From NCBI RefSeq assembly GCF_001939045.1, contig NZ_MKIM01000020.1:124001-188000 (forward strand): a DNA stretch of 64,000 bases, given 5' to 3'. This stretch comes from Rhizobium oryziradicis. GTDB lineage: Bacteria > Pseudomonadota > Alphaproteobacteria > Rhizobiales > Rhizobiaceae. The translations under genes and the position numbers were made by a program. Positions 47,016-55,995 of the stretch are shown here, in pieces. The notes under the pieces are model-generated. The model saw only the letters and a list, made by a program, of their open reading frames with translations, had not been told where the DNA came from and ran no database searches. Position 1 is the stretch's first letter, and every line of letters starts with the position of its first letter.

Positions 47016-47680
47016 GGCGCGGAAAACCTCAATCTGCTCAAACGGGCTTCAGTCTTGCGGGCCGCCCAGGCGGTGGCCTCCACAATGACCCAGTAAATCA
47101 CCGCCAGCACAAAAATCGCCTCCAGAAAGGCATATTGGGCCGAGCCAATGGCGCTGACGGTGGCGGTGAGTTCGGGAACGGTGATGATCGACAACACGGC
47201 CGATTCTTTCAAAAGAATGATGGCGAGATTGACGCAAGGCGGTAGCACAATCAGCGCCATTTCCGGCAGCAGAATGCGGCGGATGGTTTGAAAGCGCGTC
47301 AAGCCGAGGCATTCCGCCGCTTCCACATGGCCATGGGGAACCGAGCCATAGCCTGCGCGGAAAATTTCCGAATAATAGGCGGCGGAATAGACGGTGAGGC
47401 CAATCAACCCGCAGGGGATCGGGTCCAGCGACACGCCCACATAGGGGCCGCCATAATAAACGAGGAAAATCTGGATCAGAAACGGAGTGCCGCGCAGCAC
47501 TTCCACCACCAGCCCCAGCGGAATATCCAGAAATCTGCCGCCATAGCGACGCCCTGTTGCCACCAGAAAGCCAACAAAGATGCCCAGCACCATGCCGACA
47601 ATCCAGATCCACAGCGTGGTGAGGGCACCACTGGCAATCTCCGGCAGGTGATCAAGAATGACTTTGGGATCAAACATCAT
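47012..47680 (-). CDS. Polar amino acid ABC importer, permease 2
   Basis: The 222-residue protein has about five membrane helices and the loop VEAAECLGLTRFQTIRRILLPEMAL that contacts the ATPase. RGTPFLIQIFLVYYGGP is typical of the HisM/GlnP family. It overlaps the preceding permease gene by 4 bases and the following ATPase gene by 4 bases. Confidence 0.92.
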   Translation of the reverse strand: MMFDPKVILDHLPEIASGALTTLWIWIVGMVLGIFVGFLVATGRRYGGRFLDIPLGLVVEVLRGTPFLIQIFLVYYGGPYVGVSLDPIPCGLIGLTVYSAAYYSEIFRAGYGSVPHGHVEAAECLGLTRFQTIRRILLPEMALIVLPPCVNLAIILLKESAVLSIITVPELTATVSAIGSAQYAFLEAIFVLAVIYWVIVEATAWAARKTEARLSRLRFSAP

Positions 47681-48318
47681 TTGATGGCTCCCGGAAGCGC
47701 ACGTTCAACTGTGCTGCTCAACAGCGCCACGCTCCAGCAGATGATCAGGTAAATCAGCCCGGCTGCTGAAAACAGTTCCAGCGGCAGATAGGTGGAGGCA
47801 GCCAGATCTTGTGCCATGCGGGTCAGCTCGACAATGCCCACCACCGACACCAGCGAGGAGGATTTGAGGATCATGATCGCTTCATTGACCAGAGCCGGAA
47901 ACGTCAGCCGAAGTGCAATGGGCAGTTTGATGCGCAAGAATGTCTGCCTTTGCGAAAATCCGGCCATATCAGCGGCTTCAATCAAGCCGCGCGGCACGCT
48001 CTCAAATCCGCCCCGCAGGTTTTCGGCCTGATAGGCGGCTGTGCAGAGCGACAGGCCAATGATGGCGGCCACCACACTTGGCACGTTGATACCAATGAAG
48101 GGGAGGAGATTGTAGATCAGCAGCAATTGCACCAGCAGTGGCACGCCGCGAAAGAAGCTGATGAACAGCTTGGTCGGCATCGTATAGAGCGGCTTACCGG
48201 AAAGCATGGCAGCGGACAGGACAACGGCCAGCAGAAAACCAAAGACGATGGAAATCACGCTGATGCCCAGTGTCCACCCAGCAGCCTTGACCAGCAGGAA
48301 GAAGAGTTTGAAAGACAT
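47677..48318 (-). CDS. Polar amino acid ABC importer, permease 1
   Basis: The 213-residue inner-membrane protein is of the HisQ/GlnP type with FFRGVPLLVQLLLIYNLLPF and the coupling loop IEAADMAGFSQRQTFLRIKLPIAL. It pairs with the second permease to form the channel. The binding-protein gene ends 100 bases upstream with a hairpin in between that may lower expression of the membrane parts. Confidence 0.92.
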   Translation of the reverse strand: MSFKLFFLLVKAAGWTLGISVISIVFGFLLAVVLSAAMLSGKPLYTMPTKLFISFFRGVPLLVQLLLIYNLLPFIGINVPSVVAAIIGLSLCTAAYQAENLRGGFESVPRGLIEAADMAGFSQRQTFLRIKLPIALRLTFPALVNEAIMILKSSSLVSVVGIVELTRMAQDLAASTYLPLELFSAAGLIYLIICWSVALLSSTVERALPGAIK

Positions 48319-48377
48319 GGCTCTCCGGTCTTTGCGATTTTGTGGCCATCAATGAGCATGGATCGTTCAGTGTGGCA

Positions 48378-48402
48378 AAGAAAGAAGGGCGCTTTCACGC
48401 CC
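48378..48402 (-). terminator. Attenuator-like hairpin between binding protein and permease genes
   Basis: On the minus strand GGGCG (48402-48398) and CGCCC (48391-48387) pair around 6 bases and are followed by a T-rich run. It is short, and placed where ABC operons often reduce read-through. Confidence 0.5.
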
Positions 48403-48418
48403 TCCCAATTGGCACATC

Positions 48419-49249
48419 TCAAAATGCCGGGTCTTTGACGCTGTCTGGCGTATCAAACTTGGTGCCGAACCATTTTTCCTGCAATTTTGCCATGCGGCCA
48501 TCGCCCTTCATCTTGATCAGCGCGGCATCGACGGCATCAATCAGGCTGGCGTGGTCTGCATCCTTGGTGCCGATAAAGCCGAAATAGCTCTTCTTGCCAA
48601 AGGGAGGCAGAACCACTTCAAAGACACCATTGCGCTGCTTGGCCACGAAAGCAATGTTGGGCAGCGAATTGGCAACAGCCACAACGCGGCCAGCGGCCAT
48701 ATCGGCATAGGCATCGTTGAAGGACACGTATTCGTGGACATCAATTTTCTTGGGCAATGTAGCCGAGAATTCCTGAAGCTGGGCCAGCTGTGATGTGGCC
48801 TTGCCAACGCCGACGGCTTTGCCTGCCAGATCTTCGGGCTTGGTAATGGCCTTGTCGCTTGCCTTTTTCAGGATGGCAACCGTGGCTTCGGCGATCGGTG
48901 CCGTGAAGCGGTAACGCTCCATGCGGGCCTTGGTGATCGTGGCGGGGCCAGCGACCATATCAAACTTGCCGGCTTCCAAGGCTGGCAAAACGCCATCCCA
49001 TGGCAGGGCAACCCACTCGATCTTCACGCCGAGTTCCTTGCCGATTTCGGCAAAGAGATCCACGTTGAGACCAACGTGATCGCCAGCGTCAATGAAATCG
49101 AAGGGGGCAAAAGCGGTTTCGGTGCCAACTTTCAAGGTGCCAGCGGCTTTGATCTTGGCGAGCGCATCTTCGGCATGGGCCGAAACGCTTGCGCCAAACA
49201 ACAGGGCAGCACCCAGCGCCGCCTTGAGCAACAGTCTTTTCTGCATCAT
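48419..49249 (-). CDS. Polar amino acid ABC importer, binding protein
   Basis: The 276-residue family 3 binding protein has a signal peptide ending SVSAHAED (residues 1-26). The mature part starts ALAKIKAAGTLKVGTETAFAPFDFIDAGDHVGLNVDLFAEIGKELGV, typical of polar amino acid receptors. Given hutC in the same operon, histidine or urocanate are candidate ligands; sequence does not decide. GGAGAGATC precedes ATG ATG. It is the first gene of the operon ending with the monooxygenase. Confidence 0.92.
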   Translation of the reverse strand: MMQKRLLLKAALGAALLFGASVSAHAEDALAKIKAAGTLKVGTETAFAPFDFIDAGDHVGLNVDLFAEIGKELGVKIEWVALPWDGVLPALEAGKFDMVAGPATITKARMERYRFTAPIAEATVAILKKASDKAITKPEDLAGKAVGVGKATSQLAQLQEFSATLPKKIDVHEYVSFNDAYADMAAGRVVAVANSLPNIAFVAKQRNGVFEVVLPPFGKKSYFGFIGTKDADHASLIDAVDAALIKMKGDGRMAKLQEKWFGTKFDTPDSVKDPAF

Positions 49250-49328
49250 GATCTCTCCAGTTTTACCCGCGCCCGCAATGAGCTGTCAGGCTGCGCCATT
49301 CCCCGTTTGTTGCCAATTGTTTTGGCTT

Positions 49329-49342
49329 TTTGACTATACAAA
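49329..49342. promoter_or_regulatory. Possible HutC/GntR site upstream of the importer operon
   Basis: TTTGACTATACAAA has matching TTTG/CAAA ends around a TATA core and resembles the hutI-hutF palindrome in its GTATA part when read on the minus strand (TTTGTATAGTCAAA). It is about 80 bases upstream of the binding-protein start. Weak on its own. Confidence 0.35.
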
Positions 49343-49380
49343 TAGAGCGGGGTTCAAGGCTGCTGTCAACAAAATTGTGC

Positions 49381-49414
49381 AAAAAAAAGCCGTGCTTATT
49401 TTGTAAGCACGGCT
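49381..49414 (-). terminator. Terminator of the frcBCAK operon
   Basis: AGCCGTGCTTA and TAAGCACGGCT (49388-49398, 49404-49414) form a perfect 11-base stem with a 5-base loop, followed on the minus strand by eight T. It lies 28 bases after the frcK stop. Confidence 0.92.
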
Positions 49415-49442
49415 ATGGATTTTGTCGAGAGGAGAATTCTCG

Positions 49443-50078
49443 TTATTTCAGATCAATCACATCCACGCTAATGTTCGCGGGGCGTGATTTTTCAATCACC
49501 AAGCGGCCATTGGGCAGGTCGTTGCCGTTGAGTTTCCAGGCGATTGCGGCCTCATCCAGCCCAAAATGCACCCAGCGCTCCCGAAGGCGCTGTTCCAGCA
49601 CATCCAGCGGAGGGCCGACAAACAGGGTGAGATCAAAGCAAGGTGCAAGCCGGTTCCAGGGTGCCTGATCCAGCAAAAGGTAATTGCCTTCAACCAGAAT
49701 AAAGCGGGTGTCGGGCGAAATAGCACGGGCAGATGCAATGGCCAGTTCGCGGGAGCGGTCAAACACCGGCACCAGCACCTCTTCATCGCCGCGCTTCACG
49801 GCGGTGACAATGTCGAGAAAGCCACGAACATCAAAGGTTTCTGGTGATCCCTTGCGGGGCAAGAGGCCGCGCTCCTCCAGAATGCCATTGTCCATGTGAA
49901 AGCCATCCATGGGCAGGATCTCAGCCGTCTCACCATGGGCAATCAGCGCATCGCGCAAAGCGTCCGACAGGGTAGATTTGCCAGCACCTGGTGGGCCGGC
50001 AATACCAATCATGAAACGGCTGGCATTTGTTGCCAGCCGTATGATTTCCTCAAGAAGGGAGGAAATGGATGTTGTCAT
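49443..50078 (-). CDS. frcK: Sugar/nucleoside kinase-like protein of the fructose operon
   Basis: The 211-residue P-loop kinase has GIAGPPGAGKST (Walker A, about residues 22-33), DGFHMDN and VEGNYLLLDQAPW, the pattern of the uridine kinase / pantothenate kinase-like group. In Sinorhizobium the same gene closes the frcBCA operon and is thought to phosphorylate an imported sugar. ATG 50078 overlaps the frcA stop as ATGA. A strong terminator follows. Confidence 0.85.
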   Translation of the reverse strand: MTTSISSLLEEIIRLATNASRFMIGIAGPPGAGKSTLSDALRDALIAHGETAEILPMDGFHMDNGILEERGLLPRKGSPETFDVRGFLDIVTAVKRGDEEVLVPVFDRSRELAIASARAISPDTRFILVEGNYLLLDQAPWNRLAPCFDLTLFVGPPLDVLEQRLRERWVHFGLDEAAIAWKLNGNDLPNGRLVIEKSRPANISVDVIDLK

Positions 50079-50857
50079 GCGGCAATCGCTTCCACGGGCG
50101 GCTCTTTCGCTCCGGTCATGAAGGCCACGGCATCCGACATGGTGTAATCCTTCGGATTGATCACGCACAGACGCTTGCCCAGGCGGTGAATGTGGATGCG
50201 ATCGGCAACCTCAAACACATGCGGCATATTGTGCGAAATCAACACAATCGGCATGCCGCGCGAGCGCACGTCCTGAATAAGCTCCAGCACGCGGCGGCTT
50301 TCCTTGACGCCGAGTGCGGCTGTTGGCTCATCGAGAATAACCACCTTTGAGCCAAAGGCAGCAGCGCGCGCCACGGCCACACCCTGACGCTGACCGCCCG
50401 AGAGGGTTTCCACGGCTTGATTGATGTTTTGAATGGTCATCAGGCCAAGCTCGGACAGCTTGTCACGGGAGAATTTGTCCATGGCAGCCTTGTCGAGCGA
50501 GCGAAACAGGCTGCCCATGATGCCGGGCTTGCGCAACTCGCGGCCCAGAAACATGTTGTCAGAGATGGACAACGCAGGCGACAGAGCAAGGTTTTGATAC
50601 ACCGTCTCAATACCTGCCTTGCGCGCATCGATAGGAGAGCGGAAATGGATCGTTTGACCTTCCAGCTTGATCTCGCCTTCATCCGGTGTCACAGCACCGG
50701 AAATAGCCTTGATCAGTGAGGATTTGCCAGCGCCGTTATCACCAATCACGGCTAGAATTTCGCCCGGATAGAGATCGAAATCGGCTTTGTCGAGGGCGGT
50801 AACACGGCCGTAGCGCTTGATGAGACCGCGAGCGGTGAGGATGGGTTCTTGTGCCAT
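50075..50857 (-). CDS. frcA: Fructose ABC importer, ATP-binding protein
   Basis: The 260-residue protein has one ABC domain only, unlike the double-domain RbsA: Walker A GDNGAGKSS, signature LSGGQRQGVAVARA, Walker B VVILDEPTAALG. The single-domain form with GRVTALDKADFDLYPGEILAVIGD is that of FrcA. ATG 50857 overlaps the frcC stop (TAATG). It energises import of fructose, and in Sinorhizobium also ribose and mannose. Confidence 0.92.
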   Translation of the reverse strand: MAQEPILTARGLIKRYGRVTALDKADFDLYPGEILAVIGDNGAGKSSLIKAISGAVTPDEGEIKLEGQTIHFRSPIDARKAGIETVYQNLALSPALSISDNMFLGRELRKPGIMGSLFRSLDKAAMDKFSRDKLSELGLMTIQNINQAVETLSGGQRQGVAVARAAAFGSKVVILDEPTAALGVKESRRVLELIQDVRSRGMPIVLISHNMPHVFEVADRIHIHRLGKRLCVINPKDYTMSDAVAFMTGAKEPPVEAIAA

Positions 50858-51939
50858 TAGCCTGCTACCTTTCTGATCCATTGGTCAATTGCGACGGCGG
50901 CAATGATCAGCACACCAATCAGCATATAGGTCCATTGTGGGTCGGTGCCTGCCATGCGCAAGCCAAGCTGGAACACGCCAACAATCAGCGCGCCAAACAG
51001 CATGCCGAGGATGGAGCCGCGACCGCCAAACAGCGACATGCCGCCAATCACCACAGCCGTGATGGATTCAATATTGGCAAACTGGCCAGCCGTTGGCGAG
51101 ACCGAGCCGATACGACCAATCATCACCCAGCCACCCAGCGCGCAGATCAGGCCTGCCAAGGTGTAGACCGAAATCAACATACGCTTGACGTTGACACCAG
51201 ACAGTTCAGCCGCATCGGGATCATCGCCCACGGCATAGAGATGGCGGCCCCAGGCGGTGTTGTTGAGCACGTACCAAAGCACGGCTACCAGCACAGCCAA
51301 GGCAATGACGCCATAGGTAAACACGGCACCGCCCAGTTTGACGCTCTGGCCGAAAATCTGCAACAGTGCAGCACTGTCGCCAAGATCCTGCGAGCGGATG
51401 GTTTCATTGGCAGAATAGAGGAAGTTGGTGGCCAGAACGATCTGCCACATGCCGAGTGTCACGATAAAGGGCGGCAGCTTGACGCGGGCAATGAGAAAGC
51501 CGTTGATAAAGCCGCATACGGCACCAACGACAAACCCACAGAGAACAGCCAGCGGCGCAGGAACACCATAGTGTACCGCAACCTGACCCATCACCACGGA
51601 TGACAGAACCATGATGGCACCAACCGAAAGGTCGATGCCTGCGGTGAGAATAACCAGGGTCTGGGCGGCCCCGATAACGCCGGTAATGGCCACCTGCTGC
51701 AAAATCAGCGTCAATGCGAAGGGGGAGAAAAACTTGGACCCCAAAATGGATGCAAAGACGGCAAGCGACAGGATCAGAACGATCAAGGGCACGGCGGCCG
51801 GGCTTGAGTGCAGAAAATACTGAAACTTCTGCACGGGTGTTTTTTTATCTGAATCGAATTGCGCGACCTGTTTTGAACTGCCGGACAACACATTTTCATA
51901 TTCAAGATGGGGTTTTGTGGCGGCTTTCGGCTCGCTCAT
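50857..51939 (-). CDS. frcC: Fructose ABC importer, permease
   Basis: The 360-residue permease of the CUT2 class has a long hydrophilic N-terminus of about 45 residues, then eight to ten membrane helices including GVIGAAQTLVILTAGIDLSVGAIMVLSSVV, the most conserved segment. GMLFGALIVGVFQLGLRMAG and WTYMLIGVLIIAAVAIDQWIRK are near the end. GGGAGGAAAACCG precedes ATG. Length and N-terminal extension agree with FrcC. Confidence 0.93.
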   Translation of the reverse strand: MSEPKAATKPHLEYENVLSGSSKQVAQFDSDKKTPVQKFQYFLHSSPAAVPLIVLILSLAVFASILGSKFFSPFALTLILQQVAITGVIGAAQTLVILTAGIDLSVGAIMVLSSVVMGQVAVHYGVPAPLAVLCGFVVGAVCGFINGFLIARVKLPPFIVTLGMWQIVLATNFLYSANETIRSQDLGDSAALLQIFGQSVKLGGAVFTYGVIALAVLVAVLWYVLNNTAWGRHLYAVGDDPDAAELSGVNVKRMLISVYTLAGLICALGGWVMIGRIGSVSPTAGQFANIESITAVVIGGMSLFGGRGSILGMLFGALIVGVFQLGLRMAGTDPQWTYMLIGVLIIAAVAIDQWIRKVAG

Positions 51940-52088
51940 CGGTTTTCCTCCCGTCGGCCTCTATTGAGGTATGAGGGCCGGGCCAGCCTGCTGCAACAAT
52001 TTGCCTGCGGCGGCCTTCGGCTTTTAAGATAGTCTCTATTTAATCTTTGTCGCTGTTACGACCGCAGGTTGGGTCGCCGTGGTGTGAG

Positions 52089-52110
52089 AAAGGCGGCCTG
52101 AGCCGCCCTT
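52089..52110 (-). terminator. Hairpin between frcB and frcC
   Basis: GGCGGC (52092-52097) and GCCGCC (52102-52107) pair around a 4-base loop; on the minus strand TTTC follows. It probably lets frcB be made in excess over the membrane parts. Another GC-rich pair lies around 52005-52020. Confidence 0.6.
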
Positions 52111-52136
52111 CGATGCTTAAACTGAGCGGGTAGGCA

Positions 52137-53162
52137 TTAGCCCCAGCACTTCTTCAGGCCGTCAGCAACGCTGATGGATGGAACGCCCTTGGCAGGCTTG
52201 TCTGTGACCAGCGACACGCCGGTGTCAAAGAAGTTCTTGCCTTCGGTTGGCTTTGGCTTTTCGCCAGTGTCAGCAAACTTCTTGATGGCCTCGATGCCGA
52301 GGGCCGCCATCATCAGCGGGTATTGCTGCGATGTTGCGCCGATCACGCCTTCCTGAACGTTTTTCACGCCTGGGCAGCCGCCGTCAACGGAAACGATCAA
52401 CACGCCCTTTTCCTTGCCAACAGACTTCAGCGCTTCATAAGCGCCAGCAGCGGCAGGCTCGTTGATGGTGTGAACAACGTTGATGTTCGGGTTCTTCTGG
52501 AGAAGGTTTTCCATGGCTGTACGGCCACCTTCTTCATTGCCGTTGGTGATGTCGTGGCCCACGATGCGTGGATCGGTTTCATCGCCAATCTTGGTTGGGT
52601 CCTTCGGGTCAATGCCGAAGCCCATCATGAAGCCCTGGTCACGCATAACGTCAACCGATGGCTGTGCAGGGGTCAGGTCGAGGAAGGCAACCTTGGCATC
52701 CTTTGCCTTGTCACCCAGCGTTGCGGCAGCCCACTGGCCAATCAACTTGCCAGCCAGCAGGTTGTCGGTTGCAAAGGTTGCGTCAGCTGCATCAATCGGG
52801 TCAAGCGGGGTATCAAGTGCAATCACCAGAAGGCCAGCGTCGCGGGCTTCCTTGACAGCAGGCACGATGCCCTTGGTGTCGGATGCAGTGATGAGGATAC
52901 CCTTTGCGCCGTCGGCAATGCAGGTCTCAATCGCTGCAACCTGGCTTTCGCTGTCGCCGTCGATCTTGCCGGCATAGGACTTCAGCGTTACGCCAAGTTC
53001 TTTGGCCTTGGCTTCAGCGCCTTCCTTCATCTTGACGAAAAATGGGTTTGTATCGGTCTTGGTGATCAAGCAGGCAGAAACGCCGGCAGCATGTGCGCCA
53101 GATGAAAAAACGACACCGAGAGCCAAGGCACCAAGCGTGGCACCGATCAAATTGGTCTTCAT
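52137..53162 (-). CDS. frcB: Fructose-binding periplasmic protein
   Basis: The 341-residue CUT2-class binding protein has a signal peptide ending SSGAHAAG (about residues 1-26). The mature part reads [31 protein letters not shown], then [32 protein letters not shown] and [29 protein letters not shown], typical of the FrcB/RbsB family. GGGAGGGATCC precedes ATG. It is the first gene of frcBCAK and is divergent from frcR. Confidence 0.93.
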   Translation of the reverse strand: MKTNLIGATLGALALGVVFSSGAHAAGVSACLITKTDTNPFFVKMKEGAEAKAKELGVTLKSYAGKIDGDSESQVAAIETCIADGAKGILITASDTKGIVPAVKEARDAGLLVIALDTPLDPIDAADATFATDNLLAGKLIGQWAAATLGDKAKDAKVAFLDLTPAQPSVDVMRDQGFMMGFGIDPKDPTKIGDETDPRIVGHDITNGNEEGGRTAMENLLQKNPNINVVHTINEPAAAGAYEALKSVGKEKGVLIVSVDGGCPGVKNVQEGVIGATSQQYPLMMAALGIEAIKKFADTGEKPKPTEGKNFFDTGVSLVTDKPAKGVPSISVADGLKKCWG

Positions 53163-53435
53163 AAAGGATCCCTCCCAAGGATAAATAATGAACTGCCCTC
53201 CTCAGGGCCGTTCGGTTCACATGGCTCAACACGTCTTTTGAAGGTCGTCCATGCTTCCGACATGAAAAAACCACTAAAAGAAATCGCTGTCAATAAATAA
53301 ATCGAATTGAATTATTAATTCCTTGTGCCATGCTAAGGAAAGTCTCAGGCGAAGCGGAGGAGCGCGTGCCAAGCTGGCACCGTTTGAGATTTGCGTTAAG
53401 AAAAAACCCCTATGAAGAGGGTGGGAGGAATGGAA
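53163..53435. promoter_or_regulatory. frcB-frcR intergenic control region
   Basis: The 273 bases between the divergent starts contain an A/T-rich core. GAATTGAATTATTAATTC (53303-53320) has matching 5-base ends and is a candidate FrcR operator. No gene is supported here. A strong ribosome site for each gene lies at either end. Confidence 0.4.
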
Positions 53436-54665
53436 ATGGCAGAGAGGATGTATGCGAGCGAGGCTGTGCCTGCCGCGATCCTCGAGACAAGCGGTGGTGC
53501 CAACCAGGTTGGCGTGCGCGCTTACAACGAGCGGCTGGTGATGTCGCTGGTGCGCCGCCATGGCAGTTTGTCCAAGGCTGAAATTGCACGGCGCAGCGGT
53601 CTTTCTGCGCAAACCGTCACCGTGATCATGCGCGTGCTGGAACGCGAGGGCTTGCTGATCCGCGGCGAGCCCGTGCGCGGACGGGTGGGGCAGCCCTCCG
53701 TGCCGATGCGGCTCAATCCCGATGGGGCCTATTCGTTTGGTGTCAAGATTGGCCGTCGCAGTGCGAATCTGGTGTTGATGGATTTTGTTGGCAAAATCCG
53801 CCACGAAGTGCGCCGCACCTATGCTTATCCCATGCCCGATGTGCTTTTGGATTTTATCGTCGAGGGCATTGCCGAGATCGAGGCGCGTCTGGATCATGCA
53901 GAGCGTGCGCGCATTGCCGGGGTGGGCATTGCAGCACCGTTTGAATTGTGGAACTGGGCGGAAGAAACAGGTGCGCCCGCCAAGGACATGGACGCCTGGC
54001 GTAAAGCTGATCTTCATGCCGATGCGGCGGCGAGAGTGGCGTATCCGGTGTTTTTGCAAAATGACGCCACCTCGGCCTGTGCGGCCGAGTTGGTGTTTGG
54101 TGTTGGTCCGCAGTATCCTGATTTTATTTACTTTTTTGTTGGCTCATTTATTGGCGGCGGCATTGTGCTCAATGCCTCGCTGTTTTCTGGCCGCTCTGGC
54201 ACGGCGGGTGCTCTAGGGCCTTTGCCGGTGCAAAGACGCGACGGCAAGACGGTGCAATTGTTGAAAATTGCCTCGATTTTTGTGCTTGAGAATCTGTTGC
54301 GCGAATATGGCCATGACCCGAAAGCATTGTGGTATTCGCCAAACGATTGGATTGATTACGGCGAACCGCTGGAGATCTGGATAAGGGATTCGGCAGCGGC
54401 CCTGGCGCAGGCCATTGTCGCATCCGCTTCGGTTATTGACTTTTCGGCAGCGGTGATTGATGGCGGTTTTCCCGATTGGGTGCGCCAGCGTCTGGTTGCG
54501 GCAACGCGCGACGCCGCGCGTGAACTGGATCTGCAGGGTGTGTTGATGCCCGAGATTGTGGAAGGGATTGTCGGGCATCAGGCCCGGTCGGTTGGCGGTG
54601 CCAGCCTGCCGCTGTTTTCCCGCTATCTTTTGGATCAGAATGTTTTGTTCAAGGAGCTTGTGTAA
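53436..54665 (+). CDS. frcR: ROK-family repressor of the fructose operon
   Basis: The 409-residue protein has an N-terminal winged helix (NERLVMSLVRRHGSLSKAEIARRSGLSAQTVTVIMRVLEREGLLIRGEP) and a C-terminal ROK domain with IAGVGIAAPFELWNW and FFVGSFIGGGIVLNASLFSG. The zinc motif CxCGxxGCxE of sugar kinases is absent, replaced by GPLPVQRRDGKT, so it is a regulator and not a kinase. ATG 53436 has GGGAGG 7 bases upstream; ATG 53412 and 53430 are alternatives. Its stop overlaps the mutarotase start (TAATG). Divergent placement to frcB fits FrcR. Confidence 0.9.
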   Translation: MAERMYASEAVPAAILETSGGANQVGVRAYNERLVMSLVRRHGSLSKAEIARRSGLSAQTVTVIMRVLEREGLLIRGEPVRGRVGQPSVPMRLNPDGAYSFGVKIGRRSANLVLMDFVGKIRHEVRRTYAYPMPDVLLDFIVEGIAEIEARLDHAERARIAGVGIAAPFELWNWAEETGAPAKDMDAWRKADLHADAAARVAYPVFLQNDATSACAAELVFGVGPQYPDFIYFFVGSFIGGGIVLNASLFSGRSGTAGALGPLPVQRRDGKTVQLLKIASIFVLENLLREYGHDPKALWYSPNDWIDYGEPLEIWIRDSAAALAQAIVASASVIDFSAAVIDGGFPDWVRQRLVAATRDAARELDLQGVLMPEIVEGIVGHQARSVGGASLPLFSRYLLDQNVLFKELV

Positions 54666-55093
54666 TGCTGAAGGGTCTCAACCCCATTCTTAACCCCGAC
54701 CTTTTGGCCACGTTGCGTGCCATGGGACACGGCGATGAAATTGCGATTGTCGACGGCAATTATCCCGGTCTTGAGCATGCGCGCCGCCTGGTGCGTCTGG
54801 ATGGCTTGGGCCTCATTCCTGTTCTGGATGCCATTTTGTCGGTGCTGCCGATTGATGATTTTGTGCCCGAGGCCATCTTCCGCTCCACGGTTGGCAAGGA
54901 TCGCGATGCGCTGGATCCGGTTCATCAGGAGATCATCGATTGCTGCAAAGCCCATGAGCCCAAGCAGTCGGTGGTACCATTGCTGGGGCCGGATTTCTAT
55001 CCACGTGTCAAAGCCGCCCATACTGTGGTGCAGACGGGTGAGCCGCGCCTCTACGCCAATGTTATCTTGCGCAAAGGCGTGATTTATCCTTGA
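54665..55093 (+). CDS. RbsD/FucU-family sugar mutarotase
   Basis: The 142-residue protein matches D-ribose pyranase / L-fucose mutarotase. The conserved His22 and Asp30 lie in MGHGDEIAIVDGNYPG, and the C-terminal region EPRLYANVILRKGV is as in FucU. It interconverts ring forms of a sugar in the cytoplasm. It is translationally coupled to frcR, so it most likely works on a sugar entering through FrcBCA, where pyranose and furanose forms must be exchanged before phosphorylation. Whether it prefers fructose, ribose or fucose cannot be told. Confidence 0.9.
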   Translation: MLKGLNPILNPDLLATLRAMGHGDEIAIVDGNYPGLEHARRLVRLDGLGLIPVLDAILSVLPIDDFVPEAIFRSTVGKDRDALDPVHQEIIDCCKAHEPKQSVVPLLGPDFYPRVKAAHTVVQTGEPRLYANVILRKGVIYP

Positions 55094-55195
55094 CTTCTTT
55101 TTAAATTAGAATTAACTAAAAAACAAGATGCCAGAGCAAAGGCGGACTTGCAATGGTGTCGAAGAAACCCTTCCGGGTGGTGGCAATCGAGACTT

Positions 55196-55226
55196 GGCCG
55201 TGCGGAGCGATCCGCACGGCCTTTTT
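55196..55226 (+). terminator. Terminator after the mutarotase gene
   Basis: GGCCGTGCGGA (55196-55206) and its complement (55211-55221) form a perfect 11-base stem with loop GCGA, followed by five T. The dehydrogenase gene on the other strand ends at 55228. Confidence 0.9.
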
Positions 55227-55227
55227 A

Positions 55228-55995
55228 TCATATGGCGGTAAAGCCATTGTCAACAAACAGATGGGCACCATTGACGAACATGGACTCATCGCTGGCGAGA
55301 TAAAGGGCGGCGCGCGCTACATCTTCCGGCTCGCCAATGCGGCCTTGGGCAGCGGCAATGGCGGCATCGGACACGTCAACGCCCAAGCGTTGCAACTCTT
55401 CCACCTCGCGCAAGCCATGTGGGGTGCGAATAAAGCCAGGGCAAACAGCGTTGCAGCGGATGTTGCGATCTCGGAATTCGACGCCAATAGCGCGGGCAAA
55501 CATATGCACCGCACCCTTTGTCGTGTCATAGAGCACTTCCATCGGCGTTGCCGCCACAGCCGAAATCGACGATGTGCAGACGATAGAGCCGCCGCCGGCT
55601 GAAATCATGCCGGGCAGAACAGCCTTGGTCATCAAAAACATGGAACGCACGTTGACGGCATGCAGCCAGTCCCATTCCTCCAGCGTCGTTTCCAGAAAGG
55701 GTTTGATGACAATGGTACCGGCGTGATTGAACAGCACGGTTGCCGGGCCAAAGGTGTCTTCCACGCCCTTGACTGCTGCTTTCACGGCATCTTCCTGCGA
55801 GACATCGGCGGTCCAGAAGTCTGCGGTGCCGCCGTCTGCTCGGATGTCTGCAACGGTTTTTGCCGCTTCCGCTTCGTTGCGATCAATAATCGCGACTTTT
55901 GCGCCTTCGGCTGCAAACAGCTTTGAAGCTGCGCCGCCCATGCCTGTCGCGCCACCAGAGATGATGGCGATTTTTCCCTTCAATCGGTCTGTCAT
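55228..55995 (-). CDS. Short-chain dehydrogenase/reductase
   Basis: The 255-residue classical SDR has the cofactor loop SGGATGMGGA (residues 13-22), NHAG, the catalytic Ser in CTSSISAV and Tyr156/Lys160 in YDTTK. Asp38 (AIIDRN) points to NAD. The usual TGxxxGxG is changed to GGATGMGGA, still functional in the family. The N-terminus MTDRLKGKIAIISG fixes ATG 55995, with AAGGGGC upstream; the open frame runs further but is not coding. The substrate is unknown; its neighbours give no clear hint. Confidence 0.9.
   Translation of the reverse strand: MTDRLKGKIAIISGGATGMGGAASKLFAAEGAKVAIIDRNEAEAAKTVADIRADGGTADFWTADVSQEDAVKAAVKGVEDTFGPATVLFNHAGTIVIKPFLETTLEEWDWLHAVNVRSMFLMTKAVLPGMISAGGGSIVCTSSISAVAATPMEVLYDTTKGAVHMFARAIGVEFRDRNIRCNAVCPGFIRTPHGLREVEELQRLGVDVSDAAIAAAQGRIGEPEDVARAALYLASDESMFVNGAHLFVDNGFTAI

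Noticed and set aside
53274-54059. 261-codon open frame opposite the frcR start
   Set aside because: Antisense to a winged-helix/ROK regulator in the expected divergent position to frcB; no domain.
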